A stretch of DNA of 64,000 nucleotides, from the NCBI RefSeq assembly GCF_002999335.1, contig NW_020312613.1:1-64000 (forward strand), written 5' to 3'. The notes under the pieces were generated by a model. The model saw only the letters and a program-made list of their open reading frames with translations, had not been told where the DNA came from and made no database searches. The stretch's first letter is position 1, and each line of letters starts with the position of its first letter. This stretch comes from Cyclospora cayetanensis (taxonomy: Eukaryota > Apicomplexa > Conoidasida > Eucoccidiorida > Eimeriidae). Positions 13,251-25,013 of the stretch are shown piece after piece. Position numbers and translations under genes: made by a program.

Positions 13251-14250
13251 GATTCGCTCGCTGGCGCTGCTCTTGCACTCCACATTGCCATTTCCTCACG
13301 AGCCACTGTGTTGAGGCACTCCCTTGTGATCAGCAGGTGGCGGCGTTACCCAATAATGCTCATGCTCCTAGCCACTCTACTCCGGCGCGTCACCACAAGT
13401 TCACGTAAGTTTGTTGCCTTAACACGAGACCTCGTAGGGCCTGCGCATCTCGTGCAGTTTCAGCTTACCCACAAACAATGTACATCCGGTCCAGAAACAG
13501 CATTAGAGCAGCAGAACATAAATATTATAGTGCTTTACAGAAAAGCAATAAGGCTCTCCACAGATGAGGGTTTATCTTCAACTCGTGACCAAACGCGCTG
13601 CCAACAAACTGTTAGCAAAAGCCACACGAGCAACAGACGAGCCAAACGTCCTTCTTTCTCGCAGGCACGTCGGCAACGCCTTTAGGGGCCTTGCTAAAAT
13701 CCATTCTGACAAGTGTAAGGCAGCTAAACGGTAGTAATGTAAACATAAAGTGCGAGCGAACCAAGAAAGGCAACTGACCAGTTAGTTGTTTTACTTGCAC
13801 AGCAAGCTGCTATTTTCTAATCAACCCACGGCCACGAATCCATGTCATATACAAATCAAACCACAGCCTCTGCCTGCTAACATAATCATACGCTGCACTG
13901 CTGGTGTTTATAAACTACCGAAACATCAATGCCCCACGCATTGCCGTGTCCACATGTCGGCAGCATCCTGCAGCACCTGCAACAGTACTAGCCACAATTA
14001 CACCTGGCACTGGTTCAGGCACTTTGGCTTAGTCTTCGACACAAAATCAAGACATCGCATGCGCCTTCACCACTCCAAAATCACCTATGCGCTTAAGGAA
14101 GCCAGTGTGCTGAGTGGAGTGCCTACAGCCCGTACTAGCGGCACCTGAGCCTACGGCCAAATTAGTAAATGGGTTGTTGAAGCCTTTGGGGCATTTCACA
14201 CCCCTGACCCGTACCGATTTTCAAGACGCCCCACACAATGTACTACTTAT
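12240..14250. repeat. Dispersed repeat R1, copy 2
   Basis: Second copy of the repeat that opens the window, in direct orientation about 12.3 kb away. Collinear blocks match 60-260, 440-520, 1100-1420 and 1530-1830 of copy 1. This copy carries extra sequence from the internal tandem duplication. No coding function is apparent. Confidence 0.6.
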
Positions 14251-14977
14251 GCATGGTATGCTCCTATAATTGGAATAGCAAACGGATACCACTGCACATT
14301 CTACACTGCCTCGCGCAAGACACGCTTTTAAAAAACCGTCCACTAAACCCTGTTTTCAAGCACAACTAAGCCAACGTATAGCTGGCCCCATAAATTCACA
14401 TGGAAACGCCTTTGAAAGCTGCCCCAACTTCAACGCACTTTGCGTCCTTTCACAGCTTTTAAACCCTATGCACTTTGCTCGCTCTGAAGCTAGAACCAAG
14501 CATTCTACGAGCCCGCACAAATTAACCGAGCAGGCGAATTTTAGCGTGACTAGCCTCCACCCTTTAACACACAAACACGCGTGTGTAGCACATCCTTGCT
14601 TGCAAAGCAAACTACTGCAAACAGCAACACGCATGCAAGCCTAGATTCCCCAATCCTAACTCTACCCACTCACTTATTTTTTAAAAAAAACCGAGCAGCT
14701 GTATTCAATGAGGAGAAAGCAGCTGTATGGGCAGGGACTAAGCGTGAAAAATGCGAGTAATATACGTATGGGTGTGCTTGTGGTGAAACGACCCTGAATC
14801 AGAATTAAATGCATCCAACGAAGATCGTCCATGCCTTCGGTGAATAAGGAGCTGTTAGATGACTTGGGCACCTCCTGATGTGCGCTTTTGGGCAAAAATA
14901 TATTTAGGGGAACAACTTGGTCGTCGACATGGTCCCGGGTGCAGAGCAACCGCTCGAGCTTGTGAATACTCACGGTT

Positions 14978-15553
14978 TTGATCAAACTTGCGTGTATCTC
15001 ATACTTTACCACCAATGCATCCCCTGTCGTTGTTGCAATTCGGAATGGCAAGCGCTTTAAATACTACTGCGTTCAGGATGAGATAATATGGTTCAGAATA
15101 AGCGGGCACTCCATAGAGTGTTCATTCCAACGTTGCTTCACAGTATTGTCTTGTGCAAAACACATAATTAAGCCTTTGAGGGCAATGGAGGAATTCACAT
15201 AACAGTAGAAAATTTCACACAAACTTTTTGGGTGCCTGCAATGTGTTCTGCAGCCGAGGAATATGCACCCTAATGCCTAGATTGCCAGCAGGTGAAGCTA
15301 AACAGTTTGCCAGTGGCGCATGCGTGCTTCTATGACCCGTCTGTGCGTTGATCATAACATGACCACTGCGAACCAACCTGAGGCAAATGGCGAGACATGC
15401 TGCACCAGTGTCACTCTGCTGCAGACTTTCAGCTTCTATGCGCACAGAAGTCCAATTGTTTGTATTGATTCGATTTCTTATGCTAAACGAGTGAATTGTA
15501 CAGCAAGATGCTTGTGTACCCTCTGCTCTCCTGTACCTCAAATTTGCACTTAG
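14978..15553 (+). mobile_element. Decayed Ty3/gypsy integrase fragment (copy C)
   Basis: The segment 15320-15470 reads MTTANQPEANGETCCTSV in one frame. This resembles the stretch around the third catalytic residue of Ty3/gypsy integrases, where a conserved T-A-(Y/N)-H-P-Q-(T/A)-N/D-G-Q/E motif occurs. At nucleotide level it aligns with the integrase regions at 22380-22480 and 35170-35270. A C-x2-C-like pair (CLDC) lies just upstream in another frame and could be the end of the zinc-binding domain. The spacing is too short for an intact integrase, so an internal deletion is implied. Downstream, 15.6-17.4 kb, I cannot assign domains. Confidence 0.4.
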
Positions 15554-15559
15554 GAGTCT

Positions 15560-17400
15560 TTGCCGGCTTGGTGCTTCGACTGTTATTGTGGTAGACGCTG
15601 GCGAACGCCACGGGTCTAGAAACCACGTTCAGATGCCAAGCAAAACCCTAATGTATGACGTTGGCCTGTCTTCTAGAAGGCCAATAGCGGGAAGAGGACC
15701 CGTAAATTGCTGCTCAAAGTGCTGCGACTGCCCTTACAGCACGCCAACACCAAGATGCCTTGCATCGCCGCTCTAACAACTAGATGCATCTTGCGGCCGA
15801 GGAACGTGCACGCTAAGACCAAACGACCCACTAGCTGTCATGGTGGACAACTAGATGCTGAAAGTGTGAAAGTGGATGGATTCGGCTTGAACACCAATTT
15901 TCAACTCCTTAGTGTTTGTTGCCGGTCGAGAAGGCCATGGAGATCCGTGTCACAAGCCTATGTTCTGCGATGTCAACCGGGGGAGTGGCAGATGCAGGTG
16001 GATCAGTCCAACGAGACTTTGGGTCTTACTGAAGGTGAGCCACTCACTGGCATCCCAACTTTCCTCAGGCAAATTCTTGATGCATCATTGCATGACTAGA
16101 AGGCGAGCTTCAGTCCAAGTGGCAGGCATGTGAAAAGACTTTTACTCCCTCATCCTCGAGCGCCTGGGGTCCACATGAGTAGGAGTTTCTATCAGGAAGC
16201 AGCAGAAGATAGAGCACGCTGAAACCTACGATAAACTGGTTGCAAAATGTTGCACCTATTCTAGAAAAGGGACAGAGAGGAAAACCCTTGGGGAAGATGT
16301 GTGGTAGGAATGCAGTAGTTACAATATCCTCTGCTGGAGATGCTGACAAAACCCTCACTTGGACTCATTAGAGTGGTGTCTGTTACAAAACAGCTGTATA
16401 CATCAAACTTTCCTGCTGATTCGATAATGCATTTACTGCAACAACATGTTCATTTACGAATGCAAAGATGAAGCGTTTAGAAGCCGAACTTCATGTCACA
16501 AGAGCCGTGGTCTGGTAGGAGAACCTCGAAATATTTTAAGAGACAAATTGGGGGTCAGCCATAACTAGCCCAACACGGTTTCCCACACACCGCGACATCA
16601 AACATCGATTTTATTTGAGGCCGACTACTATGATCTTTCTAACGGAGAAAGCTTTTGATGTCGTGAGTGCAGGGGGCAGAACTTAGTGTCACGTCGTGCC
16701 CAACACAGGCTCAGCAGGATGAGAAACAGGGTTTGGGCGTAAAGGTCGAGTGTAGAGGACTGAGCCAGGCAACAAGGCCCAGACAGCTCAGATGTACGCC
16801 AGCCTAGGCAAACAGGAAGTCTTTTAAGCATCGTCTCCCAGTAAGCAAAGAAGCAAACAAGACTACCAGACGCCCCCAGCCTCAATCTCACTACCAGCAG
16901 CACGAAAGACAAGCGCGATTGCAAGATCAAAGTGACCCTAGAATGTTCCGGTGGAACATAAAAAAGACAAAGTCCTAGGGCGACAAAGCAAGCGAGCAGA
17001 TTAACGCTCAGACAAGCAGGTCGGTTACTCGATGATCACCAATTGGAGACGGCGAAAATCCCTTCTACGGTTTGGCGAAGAAGAATGAATAACCTTCAAG
17101 CACGAAACTGCCGGACTGTTGAATCCCATGGCTCCAAGTAGATTGAGTATCAGACGTTTCCAATAGAAATTATTGTACGCCATCTCAGAGGATGCGGCTT
17201 TCGGCTGAACGAGTTCTTTGAAGCCATTGGAGCACCCTGTTGGCATACATCACGTATCGGTACCATGAAGGAAAACAATTTTCGCGAGCAGTTTAGCGGT
17301 GCCAACGTCAGGTTTAGAAGATCCCGGATTCAGAGCAGACGATCGTAGCCCTTTGAGGAGGTGCAATCGTGGAGACGACATCAAGTGATAAACGGCGCAC
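15560..17400. other. Unassigned sequence between retroelement fragments
   Basis: No frame here gives recognisable Gag, protease or polymerase motifs, although the position upstream of a reverse transcriptase suggests decayed gag-pol sequence. No host gene is supported. Confidence 0.35.
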
Positions 17401-17502
17401 GCATCAGCAGGAAAGCGCGTCTACCAAAGCCTCATTCACGGCATCTTCTCCGCTTGTGGACAAGAAGAGTGGCGTCTCGGGAAACCACTTAAGCTGCAGT
17501 GA

Positions 17503-18108
17503 TTGCTTACAAGGACATGGCGCCTTGAAGACCTTCCCCAAAGGCAGGCGCCGCGGAGTTCATTAGACGAAACATTGGATGCGAGGTGCAATAGAGGTAC
17601 GATGATACGCATAGTACAGGGATTGCACCAAATACGCATGGCACAAGGGGATCAGTTAATGGCTTCGTTCTGTACCTGTGCTGGCCACTTTGAGCTAAAT
17701 GGCATGCCCTTCTGCTAGGCAGGAGATCGAGGGAGAGTTTAAACAATAGTGAGTCATGTGTTCCTACCCTGCATTGACCGACCATTGATCGCTAACCTGG
17801 GGAACGTCCTGCTCTAGAGCGCAGACGAAGCATTGTATTCCAAGTTGATGAACAAAGTCTTGTCAATTTCTCACGCCTACAAAAGTATCATTGTAAGCTC
17901 AAAAATTGTCATTCTGGCAGCTTCTTAGTTCAGTGCCTTGAATACAAGCTGGCGTCAAACGGGATACTCTTTACCTTGTCAAGGATCCACGCTATCGAAA
18001 TGTGGCCAGAAGGGCTTTGCAACAACTCCCGAAGTAAAGAGGCTTTCGGTGCTATGAAATATTGCCGTATCTTCTTGAAACCAGCAGTTGCAGGTATGGG
18101 GAGGCCTG
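17503..18108 (+). pseudogene. Reverse transcriptase remnant of copy D
   Basis: The frame 17503-17718 carries GLHQIRMAQGDQ, then a GHFELNGMPFC stretch. These match the RT palm motifs G-(Y/L)-H-Q-I-x-(M/V) and Y-G-(H/L)-(F/Y)-E-F-x-V-M-P-F-G. A frameshift follows. The catalytic Y-L-D-D position at about 17795 reads NLGN, so the active site is lost. The thumb and connection region continues in one open frame from 17836 to 18108, with LQKYHCKLKNCHSG and an I-x-A-I-x-x-W-P motif, both typical of Ty3/gypsy RT. Upstream finger motifs are not clear. Confidence 0.8.
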
Positions 18109-18949
18109 TGTAGAGCTCACGAAAAATAGACCTCGTGCCTCTGACAGAGAAGCATATAGAAAAGGTAACGCAGTGAAAGCACAGCCTTGTTCCCTTCACG
18201 ACCCTTGAGAATTCTGGTATCGACGTTCCTTATGCCCTGTAGCCAGCATTAGGGTGCACATTCGGCAAAGTGCTAGGGCAGTGTGGGAGTCCCTTGAGGC
18301 CCTCATAGAAGCTCTATAGAAGTGGAACGTTTACTTTTGGGTTGAGTAGCTACTGCTTACAAAGACCAGTGGAATATGCCGTACTGAATGGAGCTGAATA
18401 TAGCAAAGCTGACTCGCCCGAGCACGGCAAGTTGGCACAGCGCCCTGATCGACTTCAGAGACCCACAAGTCGAACACGAATCTAGTGCCAGCGGCGTGAT
18501 CGCCAACCCAAATCCCGATCCCGCTTTGATTAGCGGACCAAGAAATTAAAAAATATTCCACAGGGTGAAGCGGCTCGCCTTCGAACGTGCATAGCCAATT
18601 AACAGCAGCAGATGAGGAGGTTGCTACGCAGCACACACCGGCCTTCACTCTCTGGCAGACCTAAGAAGTTAACAGCTCTTGAAATATACGAATCGCTAAA
18701 GCTTGGTTGTGTCAGGGCATGCGGGTATTTACGTAGTTGGCAAGCACTGTTAACCAACAGACTGCACACGGTACCAATGTAGACTCAAAGGAGACATTCC
18801 GAGGTCAGGCGCCTTTTCCGCTTGCTTCTAGCCCTCATTCAGGGCTGTGGTGTATTGATGCTGTCTCCAAAAGACACCAACGTTGGCATGTTTTGTGCCC
18901 AGCACACTATCATCCTACAACGGAGCAAATATGTATCTAGAAAACAAGA

Positions 18950-19860
18950 CACACCTGAGAGACAGTTTTAGTTCCCTGGCAATAGCACCTATGCTTAGTA
19001 ATACATGGACGCCTTTCCAAGCCGTAGAGACATCAAATTCACTTCTTCAAGCCCACAGGTTCCCCCCAACCTTTTTAAATCACACCGGAAGTCAGGCGCA
19101 TTGCTCGCTAGACTTCGTAGTGGGATTGCTCTGCACTGTGAAAGGACATGAGGCAATCCTAACCTTGGTGGACGCCATCAGCCAGGAGGCGCACTTCATC
19201 TGCATCCGCACTGATATAACGCCGGCTAGCACCTTCTATCTCTTGGCGGGCCGTCTAGTACAAAATCAGAGGTTTCCACCTGTGTTACTTGTGAAGCGTG
19301 GGGTTCTCTTGGGAGGTCTGGAAGCTTTTCTGCCGTAGGTTCAACGTGAAGTGGCGCCATTTAGGTACTCGCATTCTCAGTCCGACTATAAGCACAGCCC
19401 ACTAACCGCATACTAGACCATATTGTGCGTACGTGCATTCAAAATGACGCATCCCTATGGGGGCAAGCGCCTGCACAGTCCACGATCCACAGGCGTGTCT
19501 CTCTCCAAGAATATAATGAGAGAGGTTCTTGTTCCCACTACGAACCTGGTCAATATTAATCAATTTAAATATAGTTTGTCACCTCACATAACGTTAACCT
19601 TTTGCTAACAGGTTGACCGCGCAGCACCTCGTATTGTTTATGACATAGCAGCACAAAAGCACTACATAGACAACAGAGGGTGATTAGCGGATTGGTTTTA
19701 GGCGACTTGCTTTTGGTGCCCATCTTTCCCACGCACCGGCCCGCGTAGACGAGTTTCAGGTCTATTTTGTCGGCATACTCCAGATTCTGAAACGCTTCGG
19801 CAAAGTTGCGAACAAATTTTAGCTCTTATCCTGCTGCATGATCCCGAATTTTAGGCTTAT
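18950..19860 (+). pseudogene. Integrase remnant of copy D
   Basis: The segment 19080-19338 encodes LDFVVGLLCTVKGHEAILTL followed by VDAISQEAHFI. This is the start of the Ty3/gypsy integrase core: x-D-F-(I/V)-x-x-L-P, then V-D-R-x-x-K-x-A-H-F. The first catalytic Asp (LDF) is present. The second position, normally S-D-R-(G/D), reads VKRG, so the Asp is lost. After a frameshift the F-W-x-x-L block reads FWRRFNVKWRHLGTRI-like sequence to about 19390. At 19750-19830 the C-terminal G-P-(F/Y)-x-(I/V) block reads FVGILQILKRFGKVANKF. No functional integrase can be made. Confidence 0.8.
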
Positions 19861-22000
19861 GTCTTGCAGCGTTACCCACCAGGTCCAGAGAATATGCTTC
19901 AATCATAGGATTGGGAGCTAGCCACTTCAAGGTCGATAATGTTAAACTATTTTGTGAGGCTGAAGCCCTACTGCAAAATGTAAGCTCGGGAACGGCAAGT
20001 AGACAGAACTTCCGGGCAGTGACCCAAGAAGGACACCCTTCAAAACCTCTAGATTCACGACGAGCGCCTCCAAGCCTCTAGGGACTCCACTTTTGCAACA
20101 GGCTTCTGAGGAAAAACCGTGGAGGCAGATTGGTTGACGTGATTTGAAATCCCATGCGGCAGCTCACTTCTTTAAAGGGGAGGAGAGAGAACCCGTGAAC
20201 CCCCACTCACCGCTAAAGTGGGGCGTCCAGAAAGAACTAAGACAGAGGCTGTACAATATCTGGTTAGAATTCTTTCAATGCTATGTTTCCGTGACAATAA
20301 TTTGGCAGCATATTTTAGCTGCGTGCGCCTAGAATAATCTATCAAATTTTCTTGAGTGCTCTGGCTCATAGATTACAACGGTGCGTGACGCCTGTTGTTC
20401 ACTCACGAAAAATGTGAAAAAGCGCATTTTTACACCAACATTCAGATACTCGTGTCTTTGAGTGCCATGTAGCGATGCGAGTGTTGTGCCTCTTGCATTC
20501 AAATTAATTAAGGTACCTACCCCTCATCCCGCGCCGATTGGCAAAGGATGGTTGAGGAGAATTGAAGGTTTTCTATCACTTGAAGCGTGTTGGAGTCAAG
20601 TGCTACGCTTGTTTTATAGATAGGCTTCCCAGTTTTGCCTTTTCTTCGCTCATGAGCTTGGCATCTTAGTGCAACCGCGCTGAGTGCTTTTCTCGACACG
20701 TAGCCTCAGAGTCTGTTTTAGATTGCGCCTTTCCTCCATTTAATCTTGAAAAATGAAATGCATCTAAAAGCTTTTTCTTAGATGAAGTTGCGGTCTTAAC
20801 ACAAACACGCAAGGGTCTAGCGGTCGTCCTTGCCCATAGTCGATCATATCCCTTGGCCCTAAAACAACCTTACTGCAGGGGCACCACCCTGTACAACAAG
20901 CTAATAAAGATTTACCTGGGCTGGAATGATTTGTGGAATAATGTTGTTCTGATTTTTTTTGACCGCATGATATTGCACCATCTCTACACTGAACAACGAA
21001 ATTGACCTTATTAGGGGCACGCTGGGATAATACGCTAAAGCCAGCCAAACCATTTCATTCAACGGCTTGTGGCTAACGTAGCCGCGCTACCCACTGCGTC
21101 TATATACAAGCCACTACCCCGAAGCCCCAATTCGGTGCGCAGCAACAGGCCACCCAAATAAAGGCGTTAAGTGAGACACGGCAAAGCCGAAGCACCATGC
21201 CCTGAACCCGCAAAGACTGTGCCAAGCTTTACTGCTTTAAACAGCACTCCCCAAATTGCATTCCTAGATTAGCTGGGATCGCTACTCATTTGAATGATCT
21301 ACTTCAGAAAACGCAGGTCGTTTATGACAGAGAAGGTTTATGAATATCGACATCCTTGTAGCTCATCCAGTATTTGCGCTGCCAAAGTAAAAACATTGGC
21401 CTGCCCTAAAAGGCAATGCAAGTGATGTGGCAGCGGGTCAAATTCTCTCAAAAGGCTACGAGCTTTCTAAAATACTAAGTCCCTGCCTATTAGGCTCATT
21501 CGTAACCGAAACCCACGAGCAGTACTTACTAAGAAAACAGAACTGTATGCGGTGCGATGGCAAGCTAAACAGGGTGCAAGCACCTTTAGTATTAGCAATA
21601 TTGTACTGACCTCACTGAACCTTAAGGAAGTTTTCAGAATTTTGCTAATCCCAGAGTTGTTCGCTCTGCTGGGCGCTTCCTGCAATACGATTTTATGGTG
21701 AAGTCAGCTGAGGGCATCCTCAACTTAAGCGCCAACTCACCCTTGAGATGCCTTGCCGATGATTCACTAGTGTTCAGCCCAACCGCTCACAATGTAATAA
21801 ACCACTGTTTCTTCATAGATTGCATACCATGGGCTATCTGGTATCGACAAAAGCCGCACTTGCAAAAACGTTGGAGCGCAACGATGCTGAGGTCGACCAC
21901 ATGTTGCTCGAAACAAGGCGGGGATTTCGTCGTTTGCTCCTTCTGACTTCACTTCGTAGCACCGCTTTGTACAAAGCATATTCTCATATTGTAATATATT

Positions 22001-22830
22001 TTGGAATTCACACTACAGTGGGGAAACCCTCAACATCCCTCTGGTACCTGGGATGCATCCCACAGCAGTGGAGTATATACTACCATGCGCAGATCATCAG
22101 CAGGCAAAGCCATGAAATACTTTCATACTCGGCACTTTAGAACTTTCGCACTTGAACGGTTGTCGACTACTCTGACTGTGGGTACTCTCGTTGGACTGAC
22201 GCTGTTTCAGGCTCAGGATGGCATCTACGTCGTTGCTCGCAAAACAGCAAAAATGCCCATTTATCCATCGCTGCAACTTTGTCACGGCATAGGAAGTGGC
22301 ACCACTAGTTGTGAACAATGTCTGAAACTTTCGCGACTTTTCTAAAAGAATTATCTCTTAGTGAGTAGCGCATGGTTCGCCGACGTATCGATCATAATAT
22401 GGCCACTACGAAACACGCTGAGGCAGGTGGACAAGCAGAGCACACCAGCCGCACTCTTCTGTACTAGCTGCGACCTCCTGCTCACGAACTAATTTCCTGG
22501 ACTAAGTTCTTCATCGTACTGTGTGAGTTAGTATTATGATGCAATCGTTCAACGGTTTCTCTTCCTTATCCCTGTTCCACACTAAAAAGCCCCTCTCCGA
22601 GCAAAGCCGGGACCTGGTGGTACGGGGTCAGCAGTCACCCCTAGAAGCGGAGGTTTTAGCGAGCAGCTAGCTACAGCACGCGAGTGTATACACAAGACGC
22701 GATCAAAAGAAAGAACTTGGATTAATGGCGGTCGGCGCTGTGTTTTGAGTCTGAAGATTTGGCTCGGGTCAATCAGCGGGCTCTGGAAGGTGCACCCGCA
22801 CATCACCAGACGACGGCCTTTGCCACTAGG
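22001..22830 (+). pseudogene. Integrase remnant of copy A
   Basis: At 22210-22260 the frame reads QDGIYVVARKTAKM, matching the integrase block D-x-I-x-V-V-V-D-R-x-x-K-M but with the first catalytic Asp replaced. In the next frame a V-A-P-L-V-V-N-N-V block (about 22275-22310) matches the following helix region. The C-terminal part (22600-22810) encodes GSAVTPRSGGFSEQLATARE and a K-T-R-S-K-E-R block, shared with copy B. A W-I-A-P motif at 22831 corresponds to the W-I/V-G-P block after the integrase core. Copy A and copy B are clearly the same family. Confidence 0.75.
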
Positions 22831-23756
22831 TGGATAGCTCCTTGTGCATTGGCTCACGATCCAACGCCTTTTCTTACTCCATTGATGTGTACAAAGTAGA
22901 GGGACCACAAAACCATTTGCCTCTTGCTTTGGATATTTTTAATGCTCCCCGAATGAGTCGCTGACTTGCAGCGCTAGCAGATGTTCCGTGTTGAGGCTGA
23001 GGAATCACAGAGAGTGGAATGGTGAGAGCATTAACCGCCGAAAACACACTAGGCGAGAGGTTCTGGTGAAAGTGTGAGGCAAATTTTAGCCTTAGTGATT
23101 GACGGCGGAGCAGCTGCGTGCTTCGCTGCCAGTGGAAGAGTCTGGGGCACTGTTCGTCAATGCGTGTCACCGTGGGCGGTTGGCCTTGTATTCCTTGGTA
23201 ATTGCCCCTGCTCAGTGTCTGATCTACCCGAAATGATTAACGCCAGATGCAGACACTGCTTTAAAAATTCCAGCTTATTATTATCAAGATGTTCTCAATA
23301 AGCACCCTCAGGTATGCCACCCCTACACTCTTTCTTGAGCCTATTCTGAGGCTTTGGGCTAAACCATGGTGCATATACCGGCTTATTCTCGCATGCATGT
23401 TTTTTCTATGAGATGCAGAGGCACTGCTGCACTAGTATCTATGCACACTCCTCTGCAATATCGCATTTGTCGTTTGCTCTCTCGCAGAAGAAGGCTCGAA
23501 CAATCGAAAATTTTGACCACCGTGAGCAATAGCGATGGTAGGTTTTGTTGCCTTGGTCCCCCGTTCATTGGTGGCCAGCCAGATTTCACTTTTAGCATTT
23601 AATTGATTTGCTTTAATTTCGCATTCGCATTTTGCTTGCCTCCTTTCCTGCCTCAGCGATGGTGGTAGGGTGGGAGCACTTTTGTGCCTATGGAATAAGT
23701 TGGTAATATTGATGTGCGGAATACAAGGGCGTGTGTTTGGAAAGGTGGCAGAAGGT

Positions 23757-24060
23757 GGGGCAGGAAAATCTACACATACAAGTTCTAGTAAATTACGTAC
23801 ATTCAACAAAGAATTAGTAAGGAGTCGACTAGTTGCTTTGTCTGTTCATATTTTTTACTTATTGCTTAGTACTGTAAACTCGATACAGCAAGATGGATTG
23901 TGTGTGCGCGCTAGAAGCTTTGTACAACTAGCTGGGAATGCTCGGAGCGCTCTGCGGGTGCAGCAACGCGCATCCAAGCTGCCCCTCTTCCCTCGGGTGG
24001 GAGCTCTGAGGGGCACTGGCATGGCGAGAAGGGAATTTTTCTGAGAGACACTTGGTAACT
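23757..24060 (+). repeat. LTR-like repeat, 3' end of copy A
   Basis: This segment matches 48850-49150 over roughly 280 bp, for example ACAAAGA..TAGTAA.GA.TCGACTA and a GGTGCAGC..CCTC..CCCTC block. It matches 31050-31330 more weakly. It follows the integrase C-terminal region and a purine-rich stretch (GGTGGCAGAAGGTGGGG), which is where a polypurine tract and 3' LTR belong in Ty3/gypsy elements. Exact LTR ends and target-site duplications could not be fixed. Confidence 0.5.
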
Positions 24061-24094
24061 TTCTGTTGTGGTTGTGTGGATTCCGGAATTAGGT

Positions 24095-24144
24095 GGTCTC
24101 CCTATGGAGACCTTCGATATATTTCAGTGTCTCTCTACGGAGAC
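24095..24144. other. Two adjacent short hairpins
   Basis: GGTCTCC at 24095-24101 pairs perfectly with GGAGACC at 24106-24112 around a 4-base loop. A second stem, GTCTC (24129-24133) with GAGAC (24140-24144), follows 16 bases later. They lie at or just past the end of the copy A LTR-like repeat. A role in transcript termination or packaging of the old element is possible but only a guess. Confidence 0.4.
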
Positions 24145-24149
24145 TCTTG

Positions 24150-25010
24150 ATGGAGTGTTAGTGTGAATCGACCCCTTGGTCGTACATTCAGTATATTGAG
24201 GCATGACAGTATGGGTTAACGGCACCTTCCTCTGTGTACTAAGGAACGCAGGGTAACCAGCCCCAACTATGGACCGGCTGCCAAAGTTAGAAAAGGGTTT
24301 AGCAAGCCACAAACAGGAAGGAGTTTTCAAAATGTGCAGCTTAAAAGTATTTTACACTGCTTTTCCAGTAACCTCTAACATGGGAATGTCGCCCTAGTCC
24401 AATGGCCTCTCCAGGATGCTACAGCTTGTGCCCTTTTGTGCTTGCTCTGGAAAATGTAGCCTCTAATGAGGAACAAAACCTCCATCCCTCTTGCGACTGT
24501 TACAAGAAAAGATGACATTCAAGCTTGAATGAGAACTAAAATTTTACAATCTGAGCAGTTTTCTGTGAAACAAGTGTGCAGCTGGCGAACCAGGGGACTT
24601 GGTACGACCCGCATCCCGGGTCAGCGGAATTAGAACAAAGCGTAAGGAGAGACCCCTTCATGCTTCAGCATTTAGGATCATAGCAGAGCCCTTTCTTGGC
24701 CCTGTGTGATACTTATCTCCCCTTTTCCCTCTGGTTTTTAGGTGTGGATTCCTGGGGCCTTCAGGGAGTTCTAGATCTGGGAGTTCTGGTAATTGCATCC
24801 TGTAACTGAGATGTAGCACTCACATATCCTCGAAGAAGCAAGCATATAGCCATCTATCTAGATCTTACACACGTATGATGCACCAGAACCCGTCTGGCTA
24901 ATCTGTGGTCTCTCCTGCCCCCATTTCCTCCGGCCCTTTTGTATTTTCCGGGGTACGCCGGCAGCCGGAGATACTGTTTCTCTCTAGGGGCGACCAGTAC
25001 CAGGCATGAC
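24150..25010. other. Unassigned, includes upstream region of the 25-kb gene
   Basis: No coding frame or RNA gene is supported here. The part just upstream of 25014 would be the promoter and 5' UTR of the plus-strand membrane-protein candidate; no defined promoter element is visible. Confidence 0.35.
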
Positions 25011-25013
25011 ATT

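Larger units (their letters stand above)
17400..19860 (+). mobile_element. Degenerate Ty3/gypsy (chromovirus-like) pol, copy D
   Basis: Reverse transcriptase and integrase follow one another in the order typical of Ty3/gypsy pol (RT, RNase H, integrase). The spacing between them, about 0.8 kb, fits a decayed RNase H and connection region at 18.1-18.95 kb, where no motif is readable. The domains lie in different frames with internal stops, so the element cannot produce a polyprotein. Key acidic residues of both enzymes are replaced. I could not define LTRs for this copy. Eimeria genomes are known to carry chromovirus-type LTR retrotransposons, which fits. Confidence 0.8.
20900..24060 (+). mobile_element. 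Degenerate Ty3/gypsy pol with 3' LTR-like end, copy A
   Basis: The piece 20938-21004 reads VVLIFFDRMIL, resembling the RT catalytic V-x-(Y/F)-(L/F)-D-D-(I/M)-L block with the second Asp changed. From 21280 to 23500 the sequence is a diverged copy of 33985-36280, which contains the integrase of copy B. Integrase lies at 22000-22830, and a repeat shared with 48850-49150 begins near 23757, where a 3' LTR would be expected. All domains are frameshifted. The 5' part of this element is missing or unreadable. Confidence 0.7.
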
